A stretch of DNA of 64,000 nt, taken from contig NZ_FYEB01000006.1 in assembly GCF_900187445.1 (NCBI RefSeq), positions 1 to 64,000 on the forward strand. The letters are read 5' to 3'. Numbering within the stretch: the stretch's first letter is position 1; every line of letters starts with the position of its first letter. The notes under the pieces were generated by a model. The model was given only the letters and a program-made list of their open reading frames with translations. It was not told where the DNA came from and ran no database searches. Position numbers and translations under genes: made by a program. The DNA is from Pseudomonas sp. Irchel s3b2. Lineage in GTDB: Bacteria; Pseudomonadota; Gammaproteobacteria; Pseudomonadales; Pseudomonadaceae. This document shows, one piece after another, positions 63,303-64,000 of this stretch.

Positions 63303-64000
63303 TTAGACCGCCAGAATGCTGCAAGGCACCTGATACAGAATATGTTCGGTTGTGCTGCCAAGCAGCCGCTCCAGGCCACGGTATTGAGCTCTGCCCATCA
63401 CGATCACATCCATTTGATGCTCGTGGGCGAACTCACTCAGCACCGCGACAGGGTGCCCCATGATGAAATGCCGACACTCAGAGGGCACACCGAACCGAGC
63501 GGCCAGTTTTAGAAAGGACTTTTCCAGGTCAGCGCGCAACTCCCTGGTCAGCTCTGCGAGCGTCAGACCGCCGCCCAGATCCGCCAGAAAAGCCGCCGAA
63601 ATGTCACACGCGTACAGCAGATGCAACTCGGCATTGCACTGCAGCGCCAGGCTGGAAGCCTGCAGGATGATCCGGTCATTGAGTTCATTGTTCGAAGGCT
63701 CGGTGTCTGACACATCAACCGCGGCCACCACCTTCTGCGGCAAGGCATGGCACTCACCTCCCACCAGATAAACCGGGACCGGACAATGGCGCAACAAACG
63801 CCAATCCAGCGGCGTGAAGAACGCGCGCTTGAGCACGGGTTCATGCTGCACTTGCTTGATCAACAGATCGGGCTGCATTTGCGTGACATGGTCAAGGATG
63901 TCCTGACGCATGTTATCGGCCCATGCAACTTCGGTTGTCACCTCGATCCCCCGGCCCTGCATCTTTACCGCTTGTTCGTCGAGCCAATCGCGGTGTTCCT
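63303..64000 (-). CDS. Universal stress protein, tandem UspA (partial at window edge)
   Basis: At least 232 residues; the frame stays open to the edge of the window, so the N-terminus is missing. A first Usp domain ends before residue 90 of the visible part and a second spans about 95-232, with VVAAVDVSD at its start and an ATP-binding-like G-x2-G-x9-G-S/T tract (MGRAQYRGLERLLGSTTEHI). Stress-related nucleotide-binding protein. Likely linked to the phosphoribosyltransferase gene downstream. Confidence 0.85.
   Translation of the reverse strand, partial: EHRDWLDEQAVKMQGRGIEVTTEVAWADNMRQDILDHVTQMQPDLLIKQVQHEPVLKRAFFTPLDWRLLRHCPVPVYLVGGECHALPQKVVAAVDVSDTEPSNNELNDRIILQASSLALQCNAELHLLYACDISAAFLADLGGGLTLAELTRELRADLEKSFLKLAARFGVPSECRHFIMGHPVAVLSEFAHEHQMDVIVMGRAQYRGLERLLGSTTEHILYQVPCSILAV

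Overview
The window reads as a chromosome segment of a Pseudomonas of the fluorescens-type group. This rests on gene content and sequence style: a PhaG-type transacylase, DUF6124 and DUF4946 proteins, a modABC operon with a ModE-type operator, nirBD, typical GC-rich codon use, and many Pseudomonas REP elements. The species cannot be named from the sequence alone.

Layout. 0.3-9 kb: DUF4946 protein, gloA, the ahpC/ahpF peroxidase pair, a divergent tyrosine-recombinase/KfrA-like pair resembling the TnpS/TnpT resolution system of Tn4651-type transposons, gor and galU. 8.7-10.7 kb: small lipoproteins and hypothetical genes, one of only 58 codons. 10.8-13.3 kb: an alkylation-damage module (2OG-Fe(II) oxygenase, alkB, ada). 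Both of its transcription units are preceded by the same 28-bp element with the Ada-box pattern AAT-N6-GCAA. 13.3-21.1 kb: acuI, nitronate monooxygenase, modABC, topoisomerase IB and four small genes.

21.2-38.0 kb looks like a decayed integrative island. It starts with a tRNA 3'-end-like fragment with its own terminator and a P4-type integrase inactivated by an amber codon. It ends at an intact tRNA-Leu(TAA). Near-identical 21-bp repeats lie near both ends. Inside are IS21-like ends without a transposase, a cytochrome c fragment, and pieces of an S8 peptidase in opposite orientations. Its intact cargo is a coherent catabolic set: a peptide-type ABC importer, a hydrolase closely resembling 6-aminohexanoate-dimer hydrolase (NylB), an outer-membrane porin, a class III omega-transaminase, an HTH regulator, and a ptrR/sad-like LysR/semialdehyde dehydrogenase pair. 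Together these could import an omega-amino-acid amide or oligomer, hydrolyse it, transaminate it and oxidise the semialdehyde. The substrate is unknown.

38-46 kb: tRNA-Leu and tRNA-Cys, an AraC regulator with a polyol-type binding protein and dehydrogenase but no permease or ATPase genes, a CBS protein, and nirBD. The nirBD leader carries a sigma-54 promoter pattern and an ANTAR-type antiterminator. 46-64 kb: a DUF6124 gene, SCO1 and PCu(A)C copper chaperones, terC, folD, a four-gene two-component cluster, phaG, a GST, a TonB-dependent receptor, homospermidine synthase, a phosphoribosyltransferase and a universal stress protein cut by the window edge. No rRNA genes, CRISPR arrays or intact transposases were seen.
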